A stretch of 64,000 nt of DNA from Rickettsiella endosymbiont of Rhagonycha lignosa. Its GTDB lineage: Bacteria; Pseudomonadota; Gammaproteobacteria; Diplorickettsiales; Diplorickettsiaceae. The notes beneath the pieces are model-generated. The model was not told the origin of the DNA, made no database searches, and saw nothing but the letters and a program-made list of their open reading frames with translations. Of this stretch, positions 46,073-56,954 are shown piece after piece. The stretch covers positions 1,416,001 to 1,480,000 of the forward strand of contig NZ_OZ035011.1 in assembly GCF_964031165.1 (NCBI RefSeq), read 5' to 3'. The number at the start of each line of letters is the position of its first letter. The stretch's first letter is position 1. The position numbers and the translations under genes are program-made.

Positions 46073-47419
46073 ATGATTAAAACCCGCAAATATTTTGGGA
46101 CAGATGGTATTCGCGGAAAGGTAGGTGAAAATCCTATTACACCAGAATTTGTACTAAAACTGGGTTGGGCTGTAGGAAAGGTTTTAGCAAATGGTCGAAA
46201 TAAAGTTTTAATTGGCAAGGATACACGTATTTCTGGTTACATGCTTGAGTCTGCTCTGGAAGCGGGTTTATCTGCAGCAGGAGTCGATGTGCATCTCCTG
46301 GGCCCTATCCCGACTCCTGCTATTGCTTTTTTGACTACTGATTTAGATGCACAAGCAGGTATAGTAATCAGCGCTTCTCACAATCCTTATTATGATAATG
46401 GAATTAAATTCTTTTCTCATGATGGAAGTAAATTAGCTGATAACATTGAGCTACAAATCGAAAATCACCTTAATCAAACTATTCATACGGTTGATTCTGC
46501 TAAATTAGGCAAAGCAATTCGAGTAGAAGATGCTAAAGCACGCTATGTTAATTTTTGCAAATCAACAGTTCCAAAATCATTTCAATTAAACGGTTTAAAA
46601 ATCATTCTCGATTGTGCTAATGGAGCCACTTATCATATTGCACCAGCATTATTTTCTGAATTAGGTGCCGATTTAACATTACTAGGTACGAAGCCAAATG
46701 GTTTAAACATTAATAAAGACTGTGGCTCTACCCATTTAGATATTTTACAAAAAAAAGTTTTATCCGAAAAAGCAGATTTGGGCATCGCATTTGACGGGGA
46801 TGGTGATCGGGTATTAATGGTAGATAATTTGGGTGAAATTGTTGATGGGGATGAATTACTATTTCTATTAACCCAACATGGCGTTAAAAAAGGTCACATT
46901 AAAGGTGGTATTGTAGGTACCGCTATGAGTAATCTCGGTTTAGAATTAGCTATAAAAGAATTAGGCCTCGATTTTATTCGTACCTCAGTAGGCGATAGAT
47001 ATGTTAATGAAGCATTACAAAGCAAAAATTGGCAATTAGGTGGAGAATCGTCTGGACATATTATTTCTCGTCGCTTAACTAAAACTGGAGATGGAATCAT
47101 TATCGCACTGCAAGTGTTAGAGGCTATTCAATCATCGGGTCTATCATTGCATACCGCCAAAAAAGCAATGAAAAAATTTCCTCAAATATTAATTAACATC
47201 CCAGCAGAAAATCCTTTAGCGATGATGAACAACGCAAATATAAAAAAAGCGGTGCAAGAAGCAGAGCTTTTTTTAAAAAATCGCGGTCGTATATTATTAC
47301 GACCTTCAGGAACAGAATCTGTAATTCGTGTCATGGTCGAAGGAAGCGAATTGTCCGAAGTACAAACTATTGCGAATAAATTAGCTGAAATTGTTAAAGT
47401 ATCTACAAATAATCTCTGA
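46073..47419 (+). CDS. glmM: Phosphoglucosamine mutase
   Basis: 448 residues: [14 protein letters not shown] at the start, active-site serine in [18 protein letters not shown] (about residue 102), magnesium loop FDGDGDRV, and [15 protein letters not shown] near the end. It converts glucosamine-6-phosphate to glucosamine-1-phosphate on the way to UDP-GlcNAc. It is 26 bases after ftsH, and convergent with glmS, whose product is its substrate, only 12 bases apart; this is a neat pathway pairing. Confidence 0.96.
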   Translation: MIKTRKYFGTDGIRGKVGENPITPEFVLKLGWAVGKVLANGRNKVLIGKDTRISGYMLESALEAGLSAAGVDVHLLGPIPTPAIAFLTTDLDAQAGIVISASHNPYYDNGIKFFSHDGSKLADNIELQIENHLNQTIHTVDSAKLGKAIRVEDAKARYVNFCKSTVPKSFQLNGLKIILDCANGATYHIAPALFSELGADLTLLGTKPNGLNINKDCGSTHLDILQKKVLSEKADLGIAFDGDGDRVLMVDNLGEIVDGDELLFLLTQHGVKKGHIKGGIVGTAMSNLGLELAIKELGLDFIRTSVGDRYVNEALQSKNWQLGGESSGHIISRRLTKTGDGIIIALQVLEAIQSSGLSLHTAKKAMKKFPQILINIPAENPLAMMNNANIKKAVQEAELFLKNRGRILLRPSGTESVIRVMVEGSELSEVQTIANKLAEIVKVSTNNL

Positions 47420-47431
47420 GGATTAACTTTC

Positions 47432-49264
47432 TTATTCAACAGTCACCGATTTTGCTAAATTGCGTGGCTGATCAACATCAGTGCCTTTTAAAATCCCTAC
47501 ATGGTAAGCTAAAAGTTGCAAGGGAATTGCAAAAATTAACGGGCTAATCATATCACTTGCCTTGGGTAATAAAATACTTACACTTTCAGTGTCATTTGTA
47601 TCAAATTCTTCTTGAACAAACAAAATAAGCTGACCATTACGTGCACGCACTTCCTGGATATTTGACTTTAGTTTTTCTAGCAAGGAATTGGATGGTACTA
47701 GAACGACAACTGGCATATTACTATCAACCAAAGCAAGCGGTCCATGCTTTAGCTCTCCCGCTGGATAAGCTTCAGCTTGGATATAAGAAATCTCCTTAAG
47801 CTTGAGAGCCCCTTCTAATGCTACAGGAAAATGAATTCCTCGAGCAATAAATAAAGCATGTTCTTTATCCATAAATATTTTAGCTAATTTCTTAATAGCT
47901 GGATCTAATTTTAACGTTTGTTCTAAAAGTTTAGGTAAACTTCTTAATTCAGAGAGGCAAGCCGCCTCTTGTTCTTTATCCCACCCATGGGCTAAACCTA
48001 AAAATGAGGTTAATAATAATAAAACTGTTAATTGAGTTGTAAACGCTTTAGTCGATGCCACGCCAATTTCAGGACCTGCTCGTGTTAATAATACAAAATC
48101 AGACTCCCGCACCATAGTACTTCCAGGAACATTACAAATTGTTAATGTAGCTGCATAATTTTCAGTTTTAGCTTGTCTTAATGCTTCTAGTGTATCTGCC
48201 GTTTCTCCCGATTGAGATATAGTAATAAACAATGTATCTGGATAAATAATATGTGGTCGATATCGAAACTCACTGGCAATATCTACTTGACAAGGAATAC
48301 CCACCCATCTCTCTACCCAGTGAGCTGCAATCAAACCTGCATGATAGCTAGTACCACAAGCGACTATTTGCACATGTTTAATTTTAGAAAAACGCTGTAT
48401 GGAATTAAGACCACAAATTTCATCCCAAACTTGTAATTGGTTTACCAGACGACCTTCAAGAGCCGCATTAACCGCAATCGGTTGTTCAAAAATCTCCTTT
48501 TCCATAAAATGACGATACTTTCCTTTACTCACCACATCTTTTGGCAAATCGATTGAATGCTTAGGACGATGAACTTCCTTACCATTACTATCGTAGAAAC
48601 TAAGCTTTTCGGTAGTGATTTCAACAATATCACCTTCATGTAAATAAATAAATTGTTGCGTTACCGGAAGTAAAGCCAAATGATCTGAAGCAATGAAATT
48701 TTCACCATGACCTAGTCCAACCATTAAAGGACTGCCTTTACGCACGGCTATTAACGATTGAGGTTCGTTCTGATAGAGAAAAACGACGGCAAAAGCACCT
48801 TCTAAACGAGCTACTGTCTTCTGAACCGCGGTTAAAAAATTATGGTTTTTTTTAAGCTCTTGATTCAATAAATGGGCCATAATTTCGGTATCTGTCTCAG
48901 ATTCAAAGGAATAGCCCGCTTTTATCAGTTCTTGCCTTAAAGGTAAATAATTTTCAATAATGCCATTATGAACTAATGCGATATGAGAACCTGAAATATG
49001 AGGATGAGCATTAGATTCACTTGGTTTACCATGCGTCGCCCAGCGAGTGTGTGCAATACCAATGTTACCTGATAAAAATTCGGGTATTATTGCTTTCTCT
49101 AAAGCTTCAACTTTACCTACAGTTCGACGACGTATTAACTGTTGCTTAGAATCCAATATGGCGATTCCAGCCGAATCATAACCACGATATTCTAGCCTTT
49201 TTAAACCTTCAATAAGAATAGGAACAATATTACGTTGCGCTATTCCCGCTACAATTCCACACAT
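47432..49264 (-). CDS. glmS: Glucosamine-fructose-6-phosphate aminotransferase
   Basis: 610 residues from ATG 49264 (MCGIVAG). The mature N-terminal cysteine (C2) must be exposed to hydrolyse glutamine, so the longer frame to 49309 is not used; GAAGG lies 7 bases ahead of this ATG. The glutaminase domain shows HTRWATHGKPSESNAHPH and the two SIS domains show CGTSYHAGLIA, SQSGETADTL and KHGPLALVDS. It makes glucosamine-6-phosphate. No glmS ribozyme is expected in gammaproteobacteria and none is seen. Confidence 0.96.
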   Translation of the reverse strand: MCGIVAGIAQRNIVPILIEGLKRLEYRGYDSAGIAILDSKQQLIRRRTVGKVEALEKAIIPEFLSGNIGIAHTRWATHGKPSESNAHPHISGSHIALVHNGIIENYLPLRQELIKAGYSFESETDTEIMAHLLNQELKKNHNFLTAVQKTVARLEGAFAVVFLYQNEPQSLIAVRKGSPLMVGLGHGENFIASDHLALLPVTQQFIYLHEGDIVEITTEKLSFYDSNGKEVHRPKHSIDLPKDVVSKGKYRHFMEKEIFEQPIAVNAALEGRLVNQLQVWDEICGLNSIQRFSKIKHVQIVACGTSYHAGLIAAHWVERWVGIPCQVDIASEFRYRPHIIYPDTLFITISQSGETADTLEALRQAKTENYAATLTICNVPGSTMVRESDFVLLTRAGPEIGVASTKAFTTQLTVLLLLTSFLGLAHGWDKEQEAACLSELRSLPKLLEQTLKLDPAIKKLAKIFMDKEHALFIARGIHFPVALEGALKLKEISYIQAEAYPAGELKHGPLALVDSNMPVVVLVPSNSLLEKLKSNIQEVRARNGQLILFVQEEFDTNDTESVSILLPKASDMISPLIFAIPLQLLAYHVGILKGTDVDQPRNLAKSVTVE

Positions 49265-49433
49265 ATTTATACCTTCACAACTTATCTTAAACCTTCGCTT
49301 GTTAATCAAAAAGGAAATTTATATCGTATTCAATCATTATAATAAGGTTTATTATGGATTAACTAAATATTTCTACTAATTCATAACTTAAAATAGCTTA
49401 CATGTTTTTCTAGATTAACAAGAATTTTAAATA

Positions 49434-50168
49434 ATGGATATCAGCAAATTACTAAAACAAATAAATAAAGGGTTCACTCATTGTTTATTCCCTTATCATT
49501 GCATTTTATGCCACGATAAAGCCAATAGAGACTTTGATTTATGTATTGAGTGTGAAGAACTTTTACCTTGGTTAAAAAATATCTGTATTTATTGCGCTGC
49601 GCCTTTAATTTTTTCAACACAATCCGTTTGTGGTACTTGTTTAAAAAAGCCATCGCCTTTCCATAAATTATGTGTTTTTTTTTCTTATTCAGAAACAATA
49701 AAAAAGTTGATTACTGGTCTTAAGTTTCAGCAACGATTAATTTATGCCCATATTTTGGGAACTTTAATAGCTGAAAAAATCCGCTCACATTACCAGAGCG
49801 AAGAGTTGCCAGATAGAATTATTCCAGTGCCTTTGCATAAAAAAAGACTTTATGAGCGTGGCTTTAATCAAGCGATAGAGTTAGCGCGTCCCATTTCGAA
49901 AAAATTAAACATAAGTATTGACTATAAACGATGTAAGAGAGTAATAGACACCGCGGCTCAAAGTATGCTGCCAGCAAACCAGCGCTCAAGTAATGTGAAA
50001 AATGCGTTTGTCGCACACCAGAGTCTTGCTAACCAGCATATAGCGCTACTCGATGACGTAATGACCACTGGCCATACGCTCATCGAGATGAGTCACGCTT
50101 TATACGATGTGGGTGTAAAAAGAATAGATGTATGGTGTTGTGCCCGCACTTACTTAAGCGGGAATTAA
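49434..50168 (+). CDS. comF: ComF family phosphoribosyltransferase-like protein
   Basis: 244 residues with a zinc-ribbon-like N-terminus (CILCHDK, CIECEEL, CIYCAA, CGTC) and a C-terminal PRTase fold with PRPP loop IALLDDVMTTGHT. The conserved IIPVPLHKKRLYERGFNQAIELA is typical of ComF. Natural-competence link is known in Haemophilus and others, but the biochemical role is unresolved. The pilB-pilC-pilD set at 22-25 kb could serve the same uptake process. The ATG has a weak ribosome site. Confidence 0.88.
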   Translation: MDISKLLKQINKGFTHCLFPYHCILCHDKANRDFDLCIECEELLPWLKNICIYCAAPLIFSTQSVCGTCLKKPSPFHKLCVFFSYSETIKKLITGLKFQQRLIYAHILGTLIAEKIRSHYQSEELPDRIIPVPLHKKRLYERGFNQAIELARPISKKLNISIDYKRCKRVIDTAAQSMLPANQRSSNVKNAFVAHQSLANQHIALLDDVMTTGHTLIEMSHALYDVGVKRIDVWCCARTYLSGN

Positions 50169-50202
50169 GACCCTACTTCTATTATACTAAAGTACTAAAT
50201 CC

Positions 50203-50616
50203 TTAATACTGCTCTTCACGTTGCTCACGGCCACGATGATAACCACCACCATTGCCGCCGCCAGAACCGCCCATTCCACCGCGTCCGCCGCCGCCACCGG
50301 TACGTCGTCCGCCGCCGCTAGCACCACCACCAGTACGTCGTCCGCCGCCAGTACCACCTGAGCTAGAATCCGGTGGATTAGCTTCGGACACAGTAATGGT
50401 GCGTCTTTCATGGATACTACCATGTAAAGCTTCTATAGCTTCTTTCGCTTCTTCAGGTGTAGACATTTCAACAAAACCAAAGCCCTTACTACGGCCACTA
50501 TGGAAGTCTCGGATAACTTTAACAAAATTTACTGTCCCAAAAGGGGTAAAAAGCTCTCTTAGTCCATCGTCATCGACGCTATAGCTTAAACCACCCACAT
50601 ACAATCTTTTATTCAC
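50203..50616 (-). CDS. RRM RNA-binding protein with glycine-rich tail
   Basis: 137 residues. The RRM has RNP2 (LYVGGLSY) and RNP1 (KGFGFVEM) with a standard length of about 80; the tail is nearly all Gly, Arg and Ser, with an 11-residue tandem unit GGGRRTGGGAS/GGGRRTGGGGG coded by a 33-base DNA repeat (50300-50316 and 50333-50349). Its DNA is very GC-rich compared with its surroundings. Similar proteins in bacteria bind RNA in the cold and are considered chaperones; the glycine tail resembles that of eukaryotic GRPs and may favour phase separation. AGGTTTTG precedes the ATG. Confidence 0.9.
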   Translation of the reverse strand: MNKRLYVGGLSYSVDDDGLRELFTPFGTVNFVKVIRDFHSGRSKGFGFVEMSTPEEAKEAIEALHGSIHERRTITVSEANPPDSSSGGTGGGRRTGGGASGGGRRTGGGGGRGGMGGSGGGNGGGYHRGREQREEQY

Positions 50617-50772
50617 GCAAAACCTCCAAAAGGCTAAAAAAGGCCATTTCCAAGATATTAATCGTTTCCACGCTTATTAATCTGGCTATGGCAGAGATAA
50701 ACTAAACGCAATCATAGTAACACAGGACAATCCTCTAGGGTATATAGGAGGGTAAACTTGATGTTAAAAATA

Positions 50773-51252
50773 CTATTCTAAAAAGCTGCGTAACATCCAG
50801 GCATTTTTCTCGTGAACTTCCATCCGGTCAGAAAGTAAGTCCACTGATACTTGATCATCGGCTTCTTCAGTCTCTGGCAACAATTCACGGGCTAAACGAA
50901 CCATGACTTCCTGATCATGCACTAGCTGACTAATCATGTCTTTGGCTTTAATTGTGCGTGTTCCAACAACTTCTTTAATTTTGCTTAATTTTGCAAAATC
51001 AGCATAACTAGCTGGTACAGGAAACCCCAAAGCTCGCACACGTTCAGCGATAGTATCACCTGCATTCCAGAGATCAATATATTGTGCTTCAAATACACTA
51101 TGCAGAGGTTGAAACATAGGCCCTACAACATTCCAATGAAAATTATGTGTTTTCAAATACAACACATAATTATTTGCTAATAATTTAATCAATCCTTCAG
51201 CCACTTTTTTCCGTTTAGCTTCAGTCAATCCGCCATTCAATACTTCTTTCAT
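50773..51252 (-). CDS. dps: Dps-family ferritin-like protein
   Basis: 159 residues of a four-helix ferritin-like protein: YLKTHNFHWNVVGPMFQPLHSVFEAQYIDL holds the inter-subunit ferroxidase histidines and acids. Dps shells bind DNA and store iron, protecting against peroxide. The end ENAWMLRSFLE is typical. AGGTTTCATG precedes the gene. Stands alone between the RRM gene and mlaA. DpsA-like or bacterioferritin-like variants are less fitting because of the HW...GP signature. Confidence 0.9.
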   Translation of the reverse strand: MKEVLNGGLTEAKRKKVAEGLIKLLANNYVLYLKTHNFHWNVVGPMFQPLHSVFEAQYIDLWNAGDTIAERVRALGFPVPASYADFAKLSKIKEVVGTRTIKAKDMISQLVHDQEVMVRLARELLPETEEADDQVSVDLLSDRMEVHEKNAWMLRSFLE

Positions 51253-51352
51253 GAAACCTCCAAAATTAAAGTTTATATTTTTAGATTGTTATTTCTAAAT
51301 CAAGTTATCCATGTAATTTTATGAATGATGTATAGAAAAAAGCTTACAGAAG

Positions 51353-52087
51353 CTATTCCGCCTCGTCAACATTATCTTCTTCATCCTCATCCGTTATTAA
51401 ATTATTGTTCTCACGAATTAAATAATTTCTATGTTGTAAATAAGCATTACGTTGGAATATATAGGGGTCAAAAGAAGCTTGCTTTATCGCTTGATCGAAA
51501 TCCAATAATTGTGCCCGAGCATTAATGAAACTACCCCATGTTAAACCATTTCGCCAGGCTACATCATTAATATAAGGATAAACAGAAAAAACCCCATAGT
51601 TTATAGGCCAAGAAACAGCATCCCGCACGGTACGTGGGCCTAAAATAGGAACGATTAGATAAGCCGATGAAGTATAGCCCCACTTTGCTAAAGTTAAACC
51701 AAAGTCTTGATTGTGAGCAGGTAAACCAATTCGACTCGCAACATCGATAAACCCCGCAATTCCCACCGTACTATTAATTAAAAAACGCCATGTATTCGAT
51801 GTGGCATCATAAAAGTCCCCCTGTAGTAAGTTATTAATAACAGTAGGGATCTGTTCTAAATTACTGAAAAAATTACCAATACCTTTGGTAACAGGCCATG
51901 GTAAAATAGTTTTATAGATGGTAGCAACAGGTTTAAAAAAGACTTTATCTAAGGTCTGATTAAGCTTAAATGCATGTCGATTATAATTTTCATAAGGATC
52001 ATTATTTAAATCACTACCTGAATCAACAGCTAAAACAGGTGATACCGCCAATAATAATAGGCAAAATCCTAATAATCTGTTATGCAT
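51353..52087 (-). CDS. mlaA: MlaA (VacJ) outer-membrane lipid-asymmetry protein
   Basis: 244 residues. Conserved segments are DPYENYNRHAFKLNQTLDKVFFKP, PVTKGIGNFFSNLEQIPTVINNLLQGDF and GLPAHNQDFGLTLAKWG. MlaA removes stray phospholipids from the outer leaflet and hands them to MlaC. The signal peptide LLLLAVSPVLAVDSG lacks the lipobox cysteine of classical MlaA lipoproteins; the only nearby cysteine (C9) is inside the hydrophobic core. So this copy may be a soluble or differently anchored form. mlaBCDEF are not in the window. Confidence 0.88.
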   Translation of the reverse strand: MHNRLLGFCLLLLAVSPVLAVDSGSDLNNDPYENYNRHAFKLNQTLDKVFFKPVATIYKTILPWPVTKGIGNFFSNLEQIPTVINNLLQGDFYDATSNTWRFLINSTVGIAGFIDVASRIGLPAHNQDFGLTLAKWGYTSSAYLIVPILGPRTVRDAVSWPINYGVFSVYPYINDVAWRNGLTWGSFINARAQLLDFDQAIKQASFDPYIFQRNAYLQHRNYLIRENNNLITDEDEEDNVDEAE

Positions 52088-52119
52088 TCATAATGCCTCA
52101 TTTTAATTTATATTTCTAA

Positions 52120-53118
<999 letters not shown>

Positions 53119-53232
53119 TTATAATTAAAATTGCTAACAAAGTATAACAAAGAACGCTATAAATAGTACCTATACCCATAAGTAATCCAAAAAGACTGTA
53201 TGCTTATGCTACGCCTTAAATAAGGAGCCCCC

Positions 53233-55542
53233 TTGAAAAAAGCCAGAACCGAAGATTTTTTACAATTAAGTCTTAAGCAGCGTCTACTAGAAGGCCTGCT
53301 CATCGTTAGTGGTGCCCTTGCTCTTTTTTTGTTTTTAGCCTTGTGGACTCACCATCCTGCACTACATACCCAAGTCTCAATGAACATAGCAGGCCGCTGG
53401 GGAGATCAACTTGCCCATTTCTTTTTTTATAGTTTTGGTTCTTTAGCCTATTTGTTCCCGGCATTACTTGTGTATGGAGGATGGCAATGTTTTAAAGGTC
53501 GTTTTTCAAGCTTGTCTTTTAGTTATCCTTTTTTGGCTTTGCGTATATTAGGTTTCCTCACTATCTTTATTGCAGCTTGTGGACTTGCTGCTTTACACAG
53601 TGCGCATACAAAACATGGTTATACCCCAGGAGGACAATTAGGAAATATTGTTACAAAAAGTTTTATTGTTCAATTTAATGTAGTCGGCAGCACATTATTT
53701 CTATTGGCTCTTTTATTAGCCAGCACAACGCTTGCAACTGGTTTTTCTTGGTTAAATATTATCGATAAAATAAGCAGCTATATCGCGGTAATGCCAGGAA
53801 AAATTGCCGAAAAAATAAAAAAACTTATAATGTATGCTATAAAAAAAAGAGCATCTGAAAAAATTAAGCCCCTGCATGCAAGCACTTTAAATAAGATTGA
53901 CACAATAAATATGTCTCGCAGTAAACCTTCACCTCAATTTAATTCTATAATAAATTCACCCCTAACTAACACAGAAATAACTAATCATAATTCTCTATCT
54001 ATAAAGCCTTATTCACCCCCTACCACTATAGTTTCAATTAAAAAAAATATTACTGAATCTTCTCTTCCTTCATTAACTCTATTAGATCCAGCTGAAAAAT
54101 TAAGTAAAGAAGGATACACACGCGATGAACTAGAGCAACTATCACGTGATGTTGAACTGCGGTTAAAAGACTTTGGGATTCAAGTACAAGTTGTAGCTGT
54201 ACATCCAGGACCTGTAGTTACACGTTTCGAAATGCAACCGGCTGCAGGAATTAAAGTAAGCCGTATCACAGGACTCGCCAAAGATTTAGCTCGGTCATTA
54301 TCAGTCGTTAGCGTACGAATTGTGGAAGTTATTCCTGGGAAGTCAGTTATTGGACTCGAAGTTCCGAACAAACATCGCGAAATTGTTCGGCTCAGCGAAA
54401 TATTAAGCTCAACCGCGTATCAACATGCGAGATCGCCACTTTCTCTTGCCTTAGGTAAAGATATAGCGGGCCATCCAGTCATCGTTGATCTAGGGAAAAT
54501 GCCACATCTACTTGTTGCAGGAACTACAGGTTCTGGAAAATCAGTTGGTCTCAATGCCATGCTTCTTAGTATTTTATATAAAGCAACGCCTCAGCAAGTT
54601 AGATTGATTATGATAGACCCAAAAATGTTGGAATTAGCTATCTATGAAGGTATTCCTCATCTTTTAGCGCCCGTTGTCACCGATATGAAAGAAGCAGCGA
54701 ATGCATTACGTTGGTGCGTCGCGGAAATGGAGCGTCGTTATAAATTAATGGCGCATTTGGGAGTAAGAAATTTAGCAGGACATAACCAAAAAATACAAGA
54801 AGCTAATGATAAAGGGCAGCCACTTAATGATCCTTTTTGGAAACCTGAGCAAGGTGGTAAAGCAGAAACTTTAGAACATCTCCCCTATATTATTGTATTA
54901 ATCGATGAATTTGCTGACATGATGATGGTAGTTGGCAAAAAAGTTGAAGAGTTAATTGCAAGAATTGCCCAAAAAGCTAGAGCAGCAGGCATACATCTTA
55001 TTCTAGCTACGCAAAGACCTTCTGTTGATGTTATTACAGGCTTAATCAAAGCAAATATTCCCACACGTATCTCTTTTCAGGTCTCATCGAAAATTGATTC
55101 TCGTACTATTCTTGACCAGCAAGGCGCTGATCAACTATTAGGACATGGAGATATGTTGTATTTAGCTCCTGGAACAGGTGTTCCTATTCGAGTCCATGGA
55201 GCATTCGTCGCTGACCAGGAGGTTCACCATGTAGTCAACGCCTTAAAAAAATCAGCTGTGCCTGAATATATGCTTGATCTCACTCAAGCTAATCTTAATG
55301 AAGGTGGAGATTTAGATTTTTTAGACAATAACTCCAGTGAAAAAGATGTGTTGTATGATCAAGCTGTACAAATTGTAATAGATACACGCCGTGCTTCTAT
55401 TTCGAGCATTCAGCGACGGCTTAAAATTGGCTATAACCGCGCGGCGAGACTAATGGAAGATATGGAAAAAGCCGGTTTGGTCAGTGCTATGGAAAGTAAT
55501 GGTAACCGTGACATTCTTATACCCGATAGATTAAATGAATAA
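53233..55542 (+). CDS. ftsK: DNA translocase FtsK
   Basis: 769 residues. The N-terminal 185 hold four membrane spans that join the divisome; a short linker of about 90 (much shorter than in E. coli) leads to the RecA-like motor with Walker [11 protein letters not shown] and Walker [15 protein letters not shown]; the C-terminal winged-helix gamma domain ([25 protein letters not shown]) reads KOPS sites. It pumps DNA for chromosome dimer resolution. The start is TTG with AAGGAG five bases upstream. No lolA follows, as it does in many relatives; a gene-free AT-rich gap follows instead. Confidence 0.94.
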   Translation: MKKARTEDFLQLSLKQRLLEGLLIVSGALALFLFLALWTHHPALHTQVSMNIAGRWGDQLAHFFFYSFGSLAYLFPALLVYGGWQCFKGRFSSLSFSYPFLALRILGFLTIFIAACGLAALHSAHTKHGYTPGGQLGNIVTKSFIVQFNVVGSTLFLLALLLASTTLATGFSWLNIIDKISSYIAVMPGKIAEKIKKLIMYAIKKRASEKIKPLHASTLNKIDTINMSRSKPSPQFNSIINSPLTNTEITNHNSLSIKPYSPPTTIVSIKKNITESSLPSLTLLDPAEKLSKEGYTRDELEQLSRDVELRLKDFGIQVQVVAVHPGPVVTRFEMQPAAGIKVSRITGLAKDLARSLSVVSVRIVEVIPGKSVIGLEVPNKHREIVRLSEILSSTAYQHARSPLSLALGKDIAGHPVIVDLGKMPHLLVAGTTGSGKSVGLNAMLLSILYKATPQQVRLIMIDPKMLELAIYEGIPHLLAPVVTDMKEAANALRWCVAEMERRYKLMAHLGVRNLAGHNQKIQEANDKGQPLNDPFWKPEQGGKAETLEHLPYIIVLIDEFADMMMVVGKKVEELIARIAQKARAAGIHLILATQRPSVDVITGLIKANIPTRISFQVSSKIDSRTILDQQGADQLLGHGDMLYLAPGTGVPIRVHGAFVADQEVHHVVNALKKSAVPEYMLDLTQANLNEGGDLDFLDNNSSEKDVLYDQAVQIVIDTRRASISSIQRRLKIGYNRAARLMEDMEKAGLVSAMESNGNRDILIPDRLNE

Positions 55543-55694
55543 ATTTATTTTCAAAATCTGTTTAAAACTCTGGCATGATAAATATTATTTTTAGCATTTC
55601 AAAAAATTCGATTTCCTCTCTCAATCTTCTTTAATTTTTTAAAGAATGTAATTATATAATCTTTCGTTACAAAATATTTAATAAATTTTTTTTA

Positions 55695-55741
55695 TTTAGA
55701 CAATTAAAAAATAATTCGGTATTATTTTTTAATTGTCTAAA
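55695..55741. repeat. Perfect 21-bp inverted repeat with a TCGGT loop
   Basis: The arm 55695-55715 (starting TTTAGACAATT) is exactly complementary to 55721-55741 around TCGGT. Such a long perfect stem is unusual in an intergenic gap. It could terminate ftsK or mdh transcription, or be a vestige of a small mobile repeat. No stem of comparable length was noticed elsewhere except at 25701-25738 (16 bp). Confidence 0.75.
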
Positions 55742-55860
55742 TTAATTTATAAATATTTTTTATTAAAATGGTTCAAAATAAAGTTATAAATAAAAATAAA
55801 AAAGCTGTTAATCAAAAATAATAATTTTCGGCTTATTGGAAAATAAAAATAATTTTTTAT

Positions 55861-55912
55861 ATTGTACGGAGGAAAGAAACTTTAATTAAAAAAATCCACC
55901 GTACAATTTTTT
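55861..55912 (+). terminator. Imperfect hairpin with T-run
   Basis: ATTGTACGGAGGA (55861-55873) pairs with TCCACCGTACAAT (55895-55907), 12 of 13, followed by six T. It points to plus-strand termination, yet lies 320 bases after ftsK. It can also end mdh transcripts if read on the minus strand, but the T-run there is inside the loop. Confidence 0.45.
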
Positions 55913-55927
55913 GTTTTCGGGCATTAA

Positions 55928-56917
55928 TCAAATCAAACCCATTTCTTTTATTTCATCTTTTTCTGCTCGCAACTCATTCAAGCTCAGTTTAATTTTTTCT
56001 TGTCCAAATAAATTATGCTGAATATCAGTGACTATGCTAAATTGATCATTTTCAATCCGGCTCGGAAAAGAAAATATTAATCCTTTATCAACTCCATATT
56101 GACCTGTGGAACATGAAGCAACCGAAAAAAAATCATCTTTTTTTGTATCATGTGTTAAATGATAAATACTACCCACTACTGCATTAGCTGCAGAAGCAGC
56201 AGAGGATGCTCCTCTAGCCTTAATGACAGCTGCTCCTCGTTTCTGCACTATTGGGATAAAGTCATTTTCTAACCAATTTTTATCAGTAATCAGTTCAATT
56301 ACAGGTTTATTTGCAATTTTAGCGTTATAAAAATCAGGATATTGTGTTGATGAATGATTTCCCCAAATTGCCATTTGAGTCACTTCATCGACTGAAACTA
56401 CCGCTTTTTTAGCCAATTGAGCTCGAGCTCGATTTTCATCTAATAAAGTCATAGCAAAAAAACGATCCTTGGGGATATCTGGGGCATGGTGCATGGCGAT
56501 CAAACAATTGGTATTACAGGGATTTCCTACCACAAAGATTTTTACATTCGCAGCAGCATGAGCATTGATGGCTTTTCCTTGCGGAGCAAATATACTACCA
56601 TTTATTTTTAACAGATCCGCACGCTCCATCCCTTCTTTACGCGGCATGGACCCAACTAAAATAGCCCAATTAATATCCTTCATCGATTCGTTTAATTGAG
56701 TGGTACAGATAATATTTTTTAATAATGGAAAAGCACAATCATCAAGTTCCATTGCTATTCCATGTAACATGGGAAGGCTTTTTTCCAATTCTAATAAATG
56801 AAGTATCACCGGTTGATCAGAACCAAACATTTGACCTGATGCGATACGAAATAACAAAGCATAGCCTATTTGACCAGCGGCTCCGGTAATGGCAATTTTA
56901 ATCGGTTTTTTGTTCAT
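55928..56917 (-). CDS. mdh: Malate dehydrogenase
   Basis: 329 residues of the type 2 MDH family: [26 protein letters not shown] at the start, [37 protein letters not shown] and [13 protein letters not shown] with the catalytic histidine. It links malate and oxaloacetate in the TCA cycle, alongside the aconitase at 19 kb. The gene is 38 bases after cysQ on the same strand. Proline and arginine of the substrate loop are present, so malate rather than lactate is the substrate. Confidence 0.95.
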   Translation of the reverse strand: MNKKPIKIAITGAAGQIGYALLFRIASGQMFGSDQPVILHLLELEKSLPMLHGIAMELDDCAFPLLKNIICTTQLNESMKDINWAILVGSMPRKEGMERADLLKINGSIFAPQGKAINAHAAANVKIFVVGNPCNTNCLIAMHHAPDIPKDRFFAMTLLDENRARAQLAKKAVVSVDEVTQMAIWGNHSSTQYPDFYNAKIANKPVIELITDKNWLENDFIPIVQKRGAAVIKARGASSAASAANAVVGSIYHLTHDTKKDDFFSVASCSTGQYGVDKGLIFSFPSRIENDQFSIVTDIQHNLFGQEKIKLSLNELRAEKDEIKEMGLI

Positions 56918-56954
56918 ATTTAGATTCCTATAAAACTAATATGTAGTAATTTTT

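Larger units (their letters stand above)
55543..55927. other. AT-rich gap between convergent ftsK and mdh
   Basis: 385 bases with no gene on either strand. It contains a perfect 21-bp inverted repeat (55695-55741) and a second imperfect 13-bp one with a T-run (55861-55912), described separately. The rest is nearly pure A and T and uninformative. Confidence 0.5.

Noticed and set aside
49265-49309. N-terminal 15-residue extension of GlmS
   Set aside because: The catalytic cysteine must follow the initiator methionine directly; the internal ATG also has the ribosome site.
50252-50584. Proline-rich plus-strand frame of 110 codons
   Set aside because: It is the mirror of the glycine-rich tail of the RRM gene.
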